Source: Coffea arabica (taxonomy: Eukaryota; Streptophyta; Magnoliopsida; Gentianales; Rubiaceae). Taken from it: a DNA stretch of 64,000 bases. Position numbers and translations under genes: made by a program. Location of the stretch: positions 20,220,501 through 20,284,500 of the forward strand of contig NC_092323.1 in NCBI RefSeq assembly GCF_036785885.1, read 5' to 3'. Shown piece by piece: positions 21,394-32,958 of the stretch. The notes under the pieces are model-generated. The model was not told where the DNA came from and did no database searches. It worked only from the letters and a program-made list of their open reading frames with translations. The first letter of the stretch is position 1. Every line of letters begins with the position of its first letter.

Positions 21394-21754
21394 ATTATTC
21401 ATTTCATGCACGTGCGAAGCACATGCATTTTGCTAGTTAACATATAAAATAGAGAATTCATAGTTTACTATCGATTAATGTTTGTGTTTTAGGTTAAGGA
21501 AACTTTAAACTCATAAATGGGAAAAGGTTCCAAGATCTCATATTTGATTTTCAAACTCTTATTTTTAAAATGTTTTTCTTCTAAGGTTTTGATTCTCCTC
21601 TTTAAAAAAAAAAATTAAAGACTTTGAGAGTAGAACCAAACTTGATTAGACCATTTACGATCCTCATTTTGTCCCAAAAAAAAGTATGATTGAGTCTAGG
21701 AGTGATAGTAATGCAAACTTTGAGTTAGAATATAGAATATAGAGTGCTGCAAAG
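21394..21754. repeat. 361-bp tandem duplication, unit 1
   Basis: It begins ATTATTCATTTCAT and ends AGAGTGCTGCAAAG. The following unit repeats it almost letter for letter. Each unit carries a Helitron-type 3' hairpin and CTAG near its left end. Confidence 0.92.
21408..21436 (+). mobile_element. Helitron 3' terminus (hairpin plus CTAG)
   Basis: The stem-loop GCACGTGC-GAA-GCACATGC (one G-T wobble) is followed by ATTTTG and CTAG, then T. A short GC-rich hairpin 10-12 bp before CTRR, inserted in front of T, defines Helitron 3' ends. The matching 5' TC end was not identified. The same terminus appears again at 21769-21797 within the tandem duplicate. Confidence 0.65.
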
Positions 21755-22114
21755 ATTATTCATTTCATTCACGTGCGAAGCACATGCATTTTGCTAGTTA
21801 ACATATAAAATAGAGAATTCACAGTTTACTATCGATTAATGTTTGTGTTTTAGGTTAAGGAAACTTTAAACTCATAAATGGGAAAAGGTTCCAAGATCTC
21901 ATATTTGATTTTCAAACTCTTATTTTTAAAATGTTTTTCTTCTAAGGTTTTGATTCTCCTCTTTAAAAAAAAAATTAAAGACTTTGAGAGTAGAACCAAA
22001 CTTGATTAGACCATTTACGATCCTCATTTTGTCCCAAAAAAAAGTATGATTGAGTCTAGGAGTGATAGTAATGCAAACTTTGAGTTAGAATATAGAATAT
22101 AGAGTGCTGCAAAG
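21755..22114. repeat. 361-bp tandem duplication, unit 2
   Basis: Copy of 21394-21754 with a few changes (TTCATTCACG for TTCATGCACG, one A fewer in an A run). The near identity points to a recent event. Confidence 0.92.
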
Positions 22115-22979
22115 AGTGAAAAAGAATTCTATCAAGTTTAAAAAAGAATATTTGTTAGTTATTTTTACTATTTTATTTTTCTCTCTAAAAGTTCCTTGTC
22201 TACAACTTAGATAAAAAGATTTGATCTAATAAAAGGTAGGGTTTTTTCAATTCAAGTAAGGATTTTCTAAGTCACTAATAATAAAATTGTCTTTTTCTCA
22301 TATTAAAATTATTTCTTAATTTATTTGGGCATGTTCCAATTGAAAAGGTCAATTTTCTCCTAAATAATTTGATACTTAGACGAGTACTTTCTAACAAAGA
22401 ATAGACATAAAAACCTTCCAAATTAATCTATAACTTCAACACAAGAAATAAGATAAAATGATTAATAGAAGAATCTTTAGATAAGTTTTTGTTATTAGAT
22501 CATTGGGATAATTTTAAAAACCTCCCCTGAGGTTTCTGACTGTTTCACTACCCTTCCCTGAGGTTTTCTAAATATCATTAACCTCCCTTAAAACTATGTT
22601 CTTGTAATAAATTAGCCCAATTCAAAATAACCAATAATAAAAAAATGATTTCAAGAGTGAGAAGAATATTTCATATCAAAAGTACCTCTTAAATTGTTAC
22701 TAGTTGGTTAACTTAGAATCAAAAGGAAATATTAGTTAAAAATAGAAAATAAAGACTAAACTTTAGCATGACTATAATAGAATTTAGTAACAATGACCAT
22801 TTTTCATAGAACTACATAGAATGGCAAAATCAAAGTATTGGAGAGGAAAACTTGTTAATTTGGAATCAAGATTTACCGGTAAAATTTCTAAACTCTTAGT
22901 ATCAGCTTCCTAAAGTTAATTATTGTAGTTGAACTATTGCAATATCTTGCAAATTTGTACTTTTTGCTTTACTCGAATT
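22115..22979. other. AT-rich intergenic DNA with a MULE-like end fragment
   Basis: No gene. At 22505-22620 the sequence GGGATAATTTTAAAAACC and the repeated CCTGAGGTTT motif match the left end of the TIR element at 1710, with no partner end nearby, so it is a solo fragment. Confidence 0.5.
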
Positions 22980-23260
22980 AAATTCTAATAAAATCATTTT
23001 GATTTTGCTAATAAAATTTATAAGATTATGTCCTAAAACTTATAATTTTTCTAATTCATCTAGTCATTTTTGCTTATATAATAAATATAAATTCAATGCA
23101 GTTTGTCCTAATAACATTTCCAAATAACTACACATATCATCTGTTTGAATATGATGGTTGTGCCAATCTCTTATTGCATCTGCTTCCCATTTATCAATAA
23201 CTTCAGGTCAAAGTTGAGAATTCCAACTTGCTAAATTTAACATTGTCCCATTATTAACTG
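22980..23260 (-). pseudogene. Badnavirus-like capsid protein remnant
   Basis: Minus-strand translation of about 23020-23240 gives KWEADAIRDWHNHHIQT followed by a YLEMLLGQTA segment, resembling the conserved start of badnavirus-type capsid regions (Trp-rich helix, then ..LGQTA..). Stops interrupt it. It lies colinearly after the movement-protein remnant at 23851-24280. Confidence 0.5.
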
Positions 23261-23850
23261 ACGCAGGTAAATAACTAACACTGTCTAGTGGTTGTCTTTT
23301 TCCATGGATTTTGTATTTATATTCATGTCTATTAAAAGGTTTTCATGCATTTAATGTTTGTCTGCCTCTTAAATCATATGTCTTTATGCTAATCAAGTTC
23401 TAGGTTGTTTATTACTGGTTGTCCCACTTTATGGCGGTGCATTGGTACTACGACCCTCTTTAGTTATAGTTCTTTCTATTAATGAAAACTTCTCTATTTG
23501 ATTTAAAAATCAAAATCGTATCTATTTTTCATTCTATTATATCTTCTATATATTGTGTTTTATATTCTGTATCTAAAGTTTCTACGGCTTTTGTTTTATT
23601 ACCATTGTATTGTATCATTAATTCATCATACCTATTATATAATATTCTATTCATATCTAAATATGTGAATTCTTTTTTGCTATTCATCATAATGATTTAT
23701 GTTGCTTCTAAATCGTTGTCATCTTGTTTGCTAGAACCACATCCTGCTTCATATCTATAGCTTCCAAACCTAATATTTAGATTGCTATTTGAATTTTTGT
23801 TCATCATATTTTCTTCAAGAACTAATATATTACCTTCTATAAATTTTTTT
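23261..23850 (-). pseudogene. Decayed viral sequence between movement and capsid remnants
   Basis: The composition matches the neighbouring viral relics (A-rich on the minus strand), but all frames are broken. No motif beyond position supports it. Confidence 0.3.
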
Positions 23851-24280
23851 TTATTTTCCATTCTGATTTTTTTTTATTTCAGTAGAAAACTTTTTGGCAA
23901 GTATAGCTTTTATTCCTTTGCTACCTAGTATTTTAATCATCTGGTCTTCTTCTTGTCTGTAATTAGTTTTACTATTTTGACTAAACCTATTTAAAACTCC
24001 TACATATATTAATAAATTATTTTCTCCTTGTTTCATATTATAACCTCTACTTTTAATTCCTATCTTTATGTTTTTAAAGAAATTTTTGCTTTCTACTAAA
24101 TAGTTTGGAGTAAAATACACCAATCCACCTTTATTATTTATATCTAACTCTATAGTTCCTAGCAAAGCTTGTTGTATATCCGTAAAACGATTATCATAGA
24201 GAGTGACTAATATTTTAACTCCTAAATTTTCTCCACGTAATTCTTGAATTTATCGTACAATCATTCATATATGGAATTGC
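23851..24280 (-). pseudogene. Badnavirus-like movement protein remnant
   Basis: The minus-strand frame 24165-23851 with its upstream extension encodes TDIQQALLGTIELDI, a GGLVYFTPN segment and a GVLNRFSQNSKTNY segment. This pattern (DNR...Q.LLGT..-DL..., then R..N..) is that of badnavirus/petuvirus-type 30K movement proteins and differs clearly from the movement protein at 16866-17571. It is truncated on both sides. Confidence 0.6.
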
Positions 24281-25660
24281 CTATATTTTTGAATGATTAT
24301 TTGCCTATTAGTTTCTTCTTCTATTACATCTAACTTAACCATTTAAGACTCATGGGTGTAAGAGACAAATCTTTCACTGTAATGTTGATATAATATAGAT
24401 TTACTTAAAATATTTCCTTTTTGGCATATCTAAGATGGTTTTATTAATTCTATTTTATTATGTCTAAAATGTTCTATTTGGGTTTCATTTTGACTCTACT
24501 ACTCATTACCCTAGTTATCCAGTTTATATTGACTTTACTTTGAGAAAAAATGAGTTTAGGATGTTCCATAATTATAGTACTGTTTACTAATTGGTCTTTT
24601 AAAATTTTGATTATTTTCCTTGTCTTTATTTCCTAAACTAATATTCTTAAATTGGCTTATTAAACTATTTATGTCTTCTTTAAACTTACTATTTTATCCT
24701 AACTTATTTTCTAATTGTTGTACCCTTGTTTCAAGATTATTTAATTTTTCACAAAATTTTAATAGTGTTAAAATTTGTATATTGGATTGTTTAGTTTGTA
24801 CTTGCTCTCTCTTACTTATGCCTTAATATTTACTAAGACTTTCCGGATCTTTGTTATATTTTTTTAACTTTTTTTAATGCTTCTATATATTCTAAATTAT
24901 TCATTCACCATATGTAATTTTTCTAATTTCTTCTAATTTTTCATTCAATTTTATTTGCAAATTTTCTAATTTCTATACTTGTCTATGGACCTAACAAATT
25001 TGTTTATCTACTTGTTGCAGGGAATTTTTTATTTTAGATTCTAATGTTTTAGGTGTTTGAAGTTCTATTTCAATCAAGTATGTACTACAGGGTTTAAAAC
25101 TTTCTTCTAAACTGTTTATTTTAATATTTATTTGATTACCTTGTTCTTTTATATTCTAGTCTCTTCTTTAACCCTTTTATTAACTGGTTATTTTTCTTAT
25201 TAAAGCCTATGATTACTCTAACAATGTTTAGCCTTTTATCAAATTCTTCTTTTTAATTGTTTAGAAAATTTATAATTAGATCTATCAGTGTTAGAATTAC
25301 AATCTATTTAAAAATTATCAATTAACAATTTTCTTTTATTACACACACTTCATTCTAATCCTTAGCACCTTAGCAATTGAAAATCTAATTGTTGTCTAAC
25401 TAATTTTCTTTTATTATATTTTTTTCATAGACTAACTAATTCTAATTGTTGTCTAACTAACCTTATTTTATCTTTTATTTTTTTTCTTTCTTCTTAACAA
25501 GTTCACTAGAGTATTTAAAGTTGCTAATTTGATCAAAATATTTATACTTTTAATTTCGTCTTTTAGCTGTTGCATTATTATCTAAATCTATATGTATTCA
25601 GGAAGGGGTTTTTATCAGAGACCTTCTCAATGGCTTCTAAACTTCTCATTCTTTTTTCTA
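24281..25660. other. AT-rich DNA, likely decayed viral or Helitron sequence
   Basis: No frame longer than about 70 codons. Short, imperfect repeats of CTAATTGTTGTCTAAC occur around 25390-25460. The minus strand stays A/Lys-rich as in viral relics, so this may be the leader-proximal part of the badnavirus-like copy, but nothing specific is seen. Confidence 0.35.
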
Positions 25661-26883
25661 GATTTTTGTATTTATTTTAATACATAAAAAGTAGTGGATT
25701 ATAATCAACCCTATCACCAATCAAATTTAAAATTTAAAACATTCCCACTATCTACTTCATAAACCGTTTATACTTTGTTATTTATACTTTAAATCCTTTT
25801 TACTCCTTAATTAAAAACAAATGCTCATTCGTATGCTATTTTAATACAATGTTACATTTTTATAATTAAGAAATATTTATCCCCAAACTAACCCTATAAC
25901 CACCCCTACAAATGAGCTTTGTAAATTACAATTACGTTTCAAAAAAATCACAAATATGCAACTACATGTAAAGTTGAGAGGGTACAGTGCAACTATATGT
26001 AAAGTTAAGGAGTTTACTATATTTAACCCTAAAAAAAATCTCAAGAACGGAACAAGTAGCGGGTTATAGATTTTTGTATTTATTTTAATACATAAAAAGT
26101 AGTCACCAATCAAATTTAAAATTTAAAACATTCTCACTATCTACTTTATAAACCATTTATACTTTGTTATTTATATTTTAAATCTTTTTTACTCTTTAAT
26201 TAAAGACAAATGCTCATTCGTATGCTATTTTAATACAATGTTACATTTTTATAATTAAAAAAATATTTATCCCCAAACTAACCCCATAACCACCCCTTCA
26301 AATGAGCTTTACAAATTATAATCACGTTTCAAAAAAATCACAAATGTGCAACTAAAGGTAAAGTGAAACTAAATGTAAAGTTGAGGGGGTAAAGTGCAGC
26401 TAAATGTAAAGTTAAGGGGTTTACTATATTTAACCCTAGAAAAAATCTCAAGAACAGAACAAGTAGTGGGTTATAGATTTTTGTATTTATTTTAATACAT
26501 AAAGAGTAGTGGGTTATAACCAACCCTATTACCAATCAAATTTAAAATTTAAAATATTCCCACTATCTATTTCATAAACCGTTTATACTTTGTTATTTAT
26601 ACTTTAAATTCTTTTTACTCCTTAATTAAAGACAAATGCTCATTCGTATGCTATTTTAATACAATGTTACATTTTTATAATTAAGAAATATTTATCCCCA
26701 AACTAACCCTGTAACCACCCCTACAAATGAGCTTTGCAAATTACAATCACGTTTCAAAAAAATCACAAATGTATAACTAAATGTAAAGTTGAGGGGATAA
26801 AGTGCAGCTAAATGTAAAGTTAAGGGGTTTACTATATTTAACCCTAAAAAAAATTCCAAGAACGGAACAAGTAGTGAGTTATA
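25661..26883. repeat. Three tandem copies of a 408-bp unit
   Basis: Units begin GATTTTTGTATTTATTTTAA at 25661, 26069 and 26476, and a fourth is cut after a few bases at 26884. Spacing is 408 and 407 bp. Copy 2 lacks about 20 bp of the GGATTATAATCAACCC part present in copies 1 and 3. Each unit contains the subrepeat AAATGTAAAGTT in two or three copies near its end. No conserved ORF among the copies. Confidence 0.9.
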
Positions 26884-27174
26884 GATTTTTGTCTAGATTT
26901 TTGTATTTATCAAATCGAATGCATAATATTTGTAAGTATTTCATTTTAACAACATTCAATTACATTCATTTTTGTTCATATATCATTCATTTTCTAAAAT
27001 AAATTTCTATTATTTTTTTAGGATTTATCTTCCGAAAAAAGGCAGTTCTTGAATGATATGCACATTCTATCATATTTCAAACTATTGTTAGACAGATATT
27101 ACATTTTAATTGTGTTGGTACAATTTTTAAACTTTTTTTATTCACCATTTTATTTTTACTTTTTCAATAATGCC

Positions 27175-27206
27175 AGCACCGTGAGTAGCACGGGTATTCA
27201 CACTAG
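27175..27206 (+). mobile_element. Second Helitron-type 3' terminus
   Basis: The stem CCGTG-AGTAG-CACGG is followed after about 12 nt by CTAG and T. Both spacing and ending fit Helitron 3' ends. It differs in sequence from the terminus at 21408, so a different family. The tandem array to its left may be its interior. Confidence 0.55.
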
Positions 27207-27228
27207 TTGTATATGTACTAGATAAGAG

Positions 27229-27240
27229 GCTCTGATACCA
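27229..27240 (-). promoter_or_regulatory. tRNA-Met primer-binding-site-like motif
   Basis: The minus strand reads TGGTATCAGAGC, the complement of the initiator tRNA-Met 3' end, used by caulimovirids and many Copia elements to prime reverse transcription. The badnavirus-like relics at 24280-22980 follow on the same strand in the right order, so it could be the start of that viral genome. Confidence 0.5.
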
Positions 27241-27247
27241 GGGAGTA

Positions 27248-27772
27248 GGCCTGTCAAAGGTCCGGGTCTAGGCCCGGATCCGTGAAATTATTGCGGGTAT
27301 GGGTAGGGATTTAATTCCGTTACCCGGATCCGGATTCGGATCCGTTTTGTCAAACAAAAAAATGGATCGGATACGGAATATAGTATTCCGACCCGTATTA
27401 GACCCGGATCAGGATATAAATGGATTAATAATTTAAAATATGTATATTTATCAATATAATTTGATTAGGGTGATGTATTTGAGTAAAGTCAATTTGATTT
27501 ATTTTCTTATTTGGTTTTTTTTTTGTATTAGTTAGAAATTAGTGTAAAAATATATATTTTTTTCTCATTTTTATTATAAATTGTAAATTTTCATAATTTT
27601 TTTCGGGTAGACCCGAACTCGGATCCGAGACCCGTCGGATCCGGATCCGAATCCGGAACATAGAGTAGAAGACCCGTCGGGTAAATGGGGTCGAATCCGG
27701 ATCCGATTTGGTATGTCGGGTCTGGATCCTAAATAATGAATTCCGACCCGGACCCCGCCCGTTGACAGGCTT
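27248..27772. mobile_element. TIR element with 11-bp target duplication (MULE-like)
   Basis: It starts GGCCTGTCAAAGGTCCGGGT and ends with the inverted counterpart GTTGACAGGCTT. Subterminal regions are rich in GGATCCGGAT motifs. The direct repeat ACCAGGGAGTA flanks it at 27237-27247 and 27773-27783, a perfect 11-bp match (9-11 bp is the Mutator-like range). No transposase. It interrupts the sequence directly behind the primer-site-like motif. Confidence 0.72.
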
Positions 27773-27861
27773 ACCAGGGAGTAAGACATCTCTGGCAAAA
27801 TTTTTTATTTTATAAGTACCGGTATTGTCTCTCATAGGTATTTGACACTTTGTTAGACTTT

Positions 27862-28262
27862 GGGCCTGTTGGGATTACGGTAGTTTATTGAAAAATACTT
27901 TTTTAATAGAACTTTTAATAAAAGTGCTTATTATGTGCTTATGCACTTTTAAATATATTGTTTGGAGACATAATTCAATAAGAATTTATTGTATTGGATT
28001 ATGTGTAATTTGAAAAATTTTAAATGCATTTATCTCTTTATTTAGTTGATAATATAGGATAAAATGATTAAATTTAATATTTTATTTTTTAAATGACAAA
28101 AGTTACTCTAAAAGCACCAAATTTGAGTTTTTGCTAAAAGTGCTTTTAACACCAAAAGTTTCACTCCTAAATTTATGGAATGATGTTCCCCAAACGTCTC
28201 AAAAGTACTTTTAACATCTAAAGTATTTTTTTACCAAAAGCACTGCAACCCCAAACAGGGCC
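27862..28262. mobile_element. MITE with GGGCCTGTT ends, about 400 bp
   Basis: The left end GGGCCTGTTGGGATTACGG pairs with the right end CAACCCCAAACAGGGCC, an imperfect terminal inverted repeat of about 15 bp. The interior has many AAAAGTGCTTTT-like palindromic motifs. Target duplication unclear. No ORF. Confidence 0.55.
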
Positions 28263-28429
28263 TTAATAGTTATGATCTAGGATTATTTAGGTAATTTACT
28301 AACCTGATTGTCTTTTATTCATAATTCAATAGAAAGGTCAACTCAGAGTCTCTCACGAAACTATTTATGGTCAACTAAGTTGACCTTTCGATCCCATTGG
28401 CTAAAGGCAAAAGATCATCTTCTCCACTA

Positions 28430-29400
28430 GATCATGGTAAAGAGAATTCCTTTAAAAAGAAAGAAAAATTCCCAGAAGAATAACCGTTCTGAAGATAGAC
28501 CAATTTGGGAGAAGATTAGCATATGGAGTTAATTCTTTATTCACCCAAGACAAGTGTAAATAGAAGTCACAATATTTAGCAAAGATCTCAAATTTATTCA
28601 AGAAGCATATTGTCTAGTTCAACATCATACTATTCTTGACGAACATAGAAACAGGTCAAGCATACCCTTCAAAAATTATTTTTGGATTGCAAAAATTTCA
28701 CTGTAGAAGAGCAAATGGACCATTGGAGAGCACGACAACTAGCTTATGATAGAATTGAAGAAAAATGAAACTCATTCTCAGTAGCCTCCGATTGTCCTAG
28801 AAGATGACTTTCAAAAAATCTACTGTGAATGAAAATTTTCTGATATAAATATTTTACAAAGAACCCAACTCGAAAATTTGGTGGAATTTCACATAAAGGA
28901 AATTTATCAGGAAATTCAAGATCCATACATGGATGAAGACTACGATGACGAGGAAGGATTAGCAAACATCATTGGTGACGAAAGGGATGATTAATGTAGA
29001 AAACATGCTTGAAGTTTTTTTTTTAAAAAAATTCAACCAATAATGTATTTTGGCCATTCGAATAATAGACTAGTCATTCACCAATCATTAGTAGAATTAG
29101 GAGATATAAACATAATGCATGCATGGCCTATGAGTTCAAGAAGACCACAAAGTTTTCAATTGATCTTTGGCAAGAAGCAGCAATTAAATGGCTCGACCTC
29201 CACTTCAACAGGAAAAATATCAAAGCATCCATATTTCAATTTCAGAGACATTGCATTAGCCCTTACAAAATGATTTTTGACTCAACTGGCAATACAAAAC
29301 CTTATCAACAACATGAAGAAACAATAATTCTGACTCAACCTGCAATACAGAACCTTATCAGGAACAGGAAGAGACAATAATTTAAGAAAGTAACAGGAAC
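28430..29400 (+). pseudogene. Possible pararetrovirus-derived relic, plus strand
   Basis: Several broken plus-strand frames give viral-looking polar segments: an acidic stretch ending EDYDDEEGLANIIGDERDD with a stop near 28994, then KFSIDLWQEAAIKWLDLHF and QFQRHC (about 29140-29250). I associate these with pararetroviral polyproteins by general character only. Stops and shifts throughout. The DNA to 30198 has nothing further that I recognise. Confidence 0.3.
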
Positions 29401-30198
29401 AATGTGTATCTATAGAAGGATCCCAAACTGAGGATAGAAAAGCAAGTCCTAGGAGAGAATAAGAGATTGAGAGGAAAAAAAGGCTGCAATTGTTGCCACC
29501 AACAAGGCTCGCACCACTAAAACATCATCAGCTCAGCATCATGCCAATGAGGAGAGGAGATGATGGAAACAATTTAGGATCCAACAATTAGAAGTTGAAG
29601 ATCCTCTTACTCTTTTATACAGGCCAATTTAAGGCACTTCTCAAATTGTAGAAACCCCCAATATTCTAGTAACAGTATTTGCATCTTAGTTAGAATTTTT
29701 CATAAATTTTCAGTAGGAGTCTGCATCATCTGAGAATTGTAAGTCTATTCTTTTATCATATATTTTTATATTTGTAATTGTATGTTATCCATTTGATAAA
29801 ATATGGAATGATGTAATAGCAAAAACTTGTTCAAGAATTCTTCTATTAATTAGTTTATTTTATTTCATATGCTGAAATTATAGATTAATTTTGGAAGGCT
29901 CCTGAGTCTATACTATGTCTGAAACTACCTGTCTAAGTATCAAATTTATTCATAGGTAAAAAAGGACCTTTTGAATCGGAACATGCACAAAGAAAATAAA
30001 AAATAATTTTAGTATGAGAAAAAGATAAATTTGTTATTAGTGACTGGGAAATCCTTACTTGAATCAAAATTATAGGCGAGGAACTTTTAAAGAAAAAAAA
30101 ATAGAAATAACAAATCTAATAGTAATATTCTTTGTTAAATTTGATAGAATTCTTTTTTCACTAACACTAGCGCTCTAAATATTCTATGAATTAATCTT

Positions 30199-30329
30199 AT
30201 ATACACTGTCAGTATATACACTATTACTATTAGATATATGACACATGTGCAAAATTTAAATTTAAAATTTAAAATTTACTCATGTGTCATCTATCTAACC
30301 ATGATTGTGTATATATTGACAGTGTATAT
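30199..30329. mobile_element. Short TIR element / MITE, 131 bp
   Basis: The left ATATACACTGTCAGTATATA pairs with the right TATATATTGACAGTGTATAT; the two inverted arms are about 25 bp with few mismatches. A second inner palindrome (TGACACATG/CATGTGTCA) suggests the transcript would fold into one hairpin. Confidence 0.6.
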
Positions 30330-30338
30330 GAAATTTAC

Positions 30339-31462
30339 GGGAAAATGGCCAAATTCATCCCTGAACTTTTTCCTAGTGTTGATTTAGTCCCTAATTTTTA
30401 TTTCTGACCAATTTGATACGTAAACTTATATTGCGGCTCTAATTAAGGACCTCCGCAACAGCGCCACCACAGAACATCGATTTAGTTCTTGATAGACCGA
30501 ACAAATAAGGGTATTTTGGTATTTTTGGATTATCTTCTTCCTCCACCACCAAACTCCATGGCCAGCCACCCACCTCTCCCTTCGGACATGAGAAGCGAAG
30601 TGCAGTAGTAGTAAAATTTTCTTTTGAAGGACAATTGCCCGAGGAAATGATACATTTTTATGACATTCAGGAAATCTAACAATGAGAAAAATAACTGAAA
30701 GTATACTATGGATAACAAATCCCAATGTTCAACGAACTGAGGAGAAAAGCCAAAGACTTCTAATATTGAACTTGGGTCTTTCAAAATGTTCTTATGCAGT
30801 CACCTTTTTAAATGTTTGAATTGCAAGATCAACTTTTGGAATAGAAATCTTATCCTATGAAGTGAGTTCGAATGGAAAGCTTTTCTCTCTTCCTTTAATC
30901 TAGGATTTTTGCAAGATTTGGTTTTGAAAGTTTTTTTCTCTTCCTTTAATCTGGGAACTTTGGCTTTTTATCTTTTTGACTTTTCTTTGATGGAATGAGA
31001 TCAAGAGATGCAGCATTAGTAAGGGGATAGGAAGAGAGTGATAGACAAAAAGGAAAGGGAATAGGAGGGGGTGGTGGCGGTGGCAAAGAGGAGAGTGGTG
31101 GCGGTGGCAAAGAGGAGAGTGGTGACGATGGTAGAGATAGGGGAGAGGTAAGGTAGGGGAAGAGGAAATAAATTAAAATAAAAATTTTTAAAATACCTCA
31201 AAAAAGTTTTAAATATTAAAATACCCCAAAAACTAGATTTTTTTATTTACTTGGTTTTATTAACATCTATAATTGAAGTTCCCAAAATATCCCTATCTAG
31301 CTATTCAATTAGAGGTTCGACTTCTTTTACGTGGTGGCGTTGCCTCGAAAGTCCTTAATTAGAACCACAACATATATTCACATGTCAAATTGGCAAGAAA
31401 TAAAAATTAGCGACAAAATCAGCACTAATAAAAAGTTTAGGGACGAATTTGGCCATTTTCCC
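30339..31462. mobile_element. MULE-like element with long TIRs, 1124 bp
   Basis: The terminal inverted repeats start GGGAAAATGGCCAAATT and extend for about 80-90 bp (CATCCCTGAACTTTTT... at the left, AAAAAGTTTAGGGACG at the right). Flanks carry a 9-bp direct repeat with one mismatch, GAAATTTAC (30330-30338) and AAAATTTAC (31463-31471). The interior (about 30430-31330) is less AT-rich and holds a GGTGGCGGTGGCAAAGAGGA tandem repeat near 31070-31120 but no transposase. It could be a Pack-MULE carrying gene fragments. Confidence 0.72.
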
Positions 31463-31770
31463 AAAATTTACTCATATTCTATACTCGAAACTTGCATCGC
31501 TCTCACTTTTCGGGTCCCATTTTCAGCCCAAGTGAAGTCGGGTTTCAATTAGAACCCGTGTGGGTTGACTTAAGATTTGGAATTACCCGAAAATGGGTAA
31601 AACCGTTTTCTATTTCAATTTTCAAATGAACAAACGAAAAGGGAGGGATTATTTCAGTTGAAAAAAAAAAACACTTTTTAGCCTTTTACCTATCTCAGTA
31701 CCTCTACTTCCCAGTCTCCATTGTGCTCCCGCCGCCCGACGGCGCCGTTGAACTGTTCTTCGCCGGTAAA
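31463..31770. promoter_or_regulatory. ARP7 promoter-proximal region and 5' leader
   Basis: The 300 bp between the MULE-like element and the ARP7 start codon must contain the core promoter and 5' UTR. The last 90 bp are CT-rich and GC-rich (CCGCCGCCCGACGGCGCCG around 31730-31748), as usual for plant 5' UTRs. No certain TATA box is seen. The MULE end is thus very close to the ARP7 transcription start. Confidence 0.5.
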
Positions 31771-32926
31771 ATGGAGGCAGTGGTAGTGGATGCCGGCTCT
31801 AAGCTCCTCAAAGCCGGCTTTGCAATTCCTGATCAGGCTCCTTCCATGGTATGCTGATCATTCTTTTCCCACTTCCATTGTCGCCTCTCTCCTTCCATTA
31901 ATCCGACAAAAATATGATAGAAAGTAATTGGGGGAAAAAACCGTGCGTTTTTTTCTCGGTCTGCATAGTTCTTCAATCTTTAGCTGAAAAGTTCTCATTT
32001 TTGGATAAATTTTTATTGTTATGTCGAAATGAGGAGTGAGGATTCCAAAAATTAGGGTTATGTTCATTCCGAGTAACTTAAGTAATTCATGTTTAAGTTG
32101 AATTTTTTATGTAGCTTTTTCTAATGAAGAATCATGTTTGAAGTCTACCGTTCTTGCAAATTGATGCGGCAAGCTATAGGAAACTTGGGGGTTTTAATCC
32201 GGTTGTTATTGAACCTCAGTTGCATTCTTGGGTAAGCTTTGTTGGGAAAACATTATGTGCAGATTAGTAAAAATAAGTTGGAAACCGAAATCTCAGGCCT
32301 TTAAGACTTTATCTGCAAGTCAGTTCAATTTGAGCTGAAATTTTCTTGTTATGTCAACAATACTGATGTGAACATGTAAAATACAGCTACAAACAGAAGG
32401 GGGGAAAATCCTCCTACTTAATTCCAAGTGGAGCAAAATATTTCATGAATTTTGAGCTGGTTATTATCTAGATAACTTCTTCCGACTAAAACGGTATCAT
32501 GTGTCCAAGGTTGAAACCATTCTCCCACTCTAAAAATGGAAAAAGCCCAGAAAGTCGTTTGAAATATGTTTTGTTTTGTTGTTTGATGATCACAGATGTT
32601 ATAGGTGTTATCTTTTTGTGGCTTTCTAGTCCTTTGGTTTATTCTTTAGTGTTTGGAAGGATGGTGTTTAACGTGATTTAAATGAATGCTTTAGATAATT
32701 CCGACACAAATGAAACGGATGCCTATAGATGCTTCATTAGATGATCCTTCCTTGGTTGAAGATATAACGGTGGATCCAATTGTCCGAGGTTTTGTTAAAG
32801 ATTGGGATGCCATGGAAGATTTATTGCACCATGTTCTTTATACTGGCCTTGGGTGGGAAATGGGCAATGAAGGCCAAATTTTATTCACAGATCCACTTTG
32901 CACTCCCAAGGTCTGATCCTTTCTCC

Positions 32927-32958
<32 letters not shown>

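Noticed and set aside
27574..27835. Arg/Asp/Pro-rich ORFs in the TIR element
   Set aside because: They are translations of GGATCCGGAT-type subterminal repeats, not protein-coding sequence.
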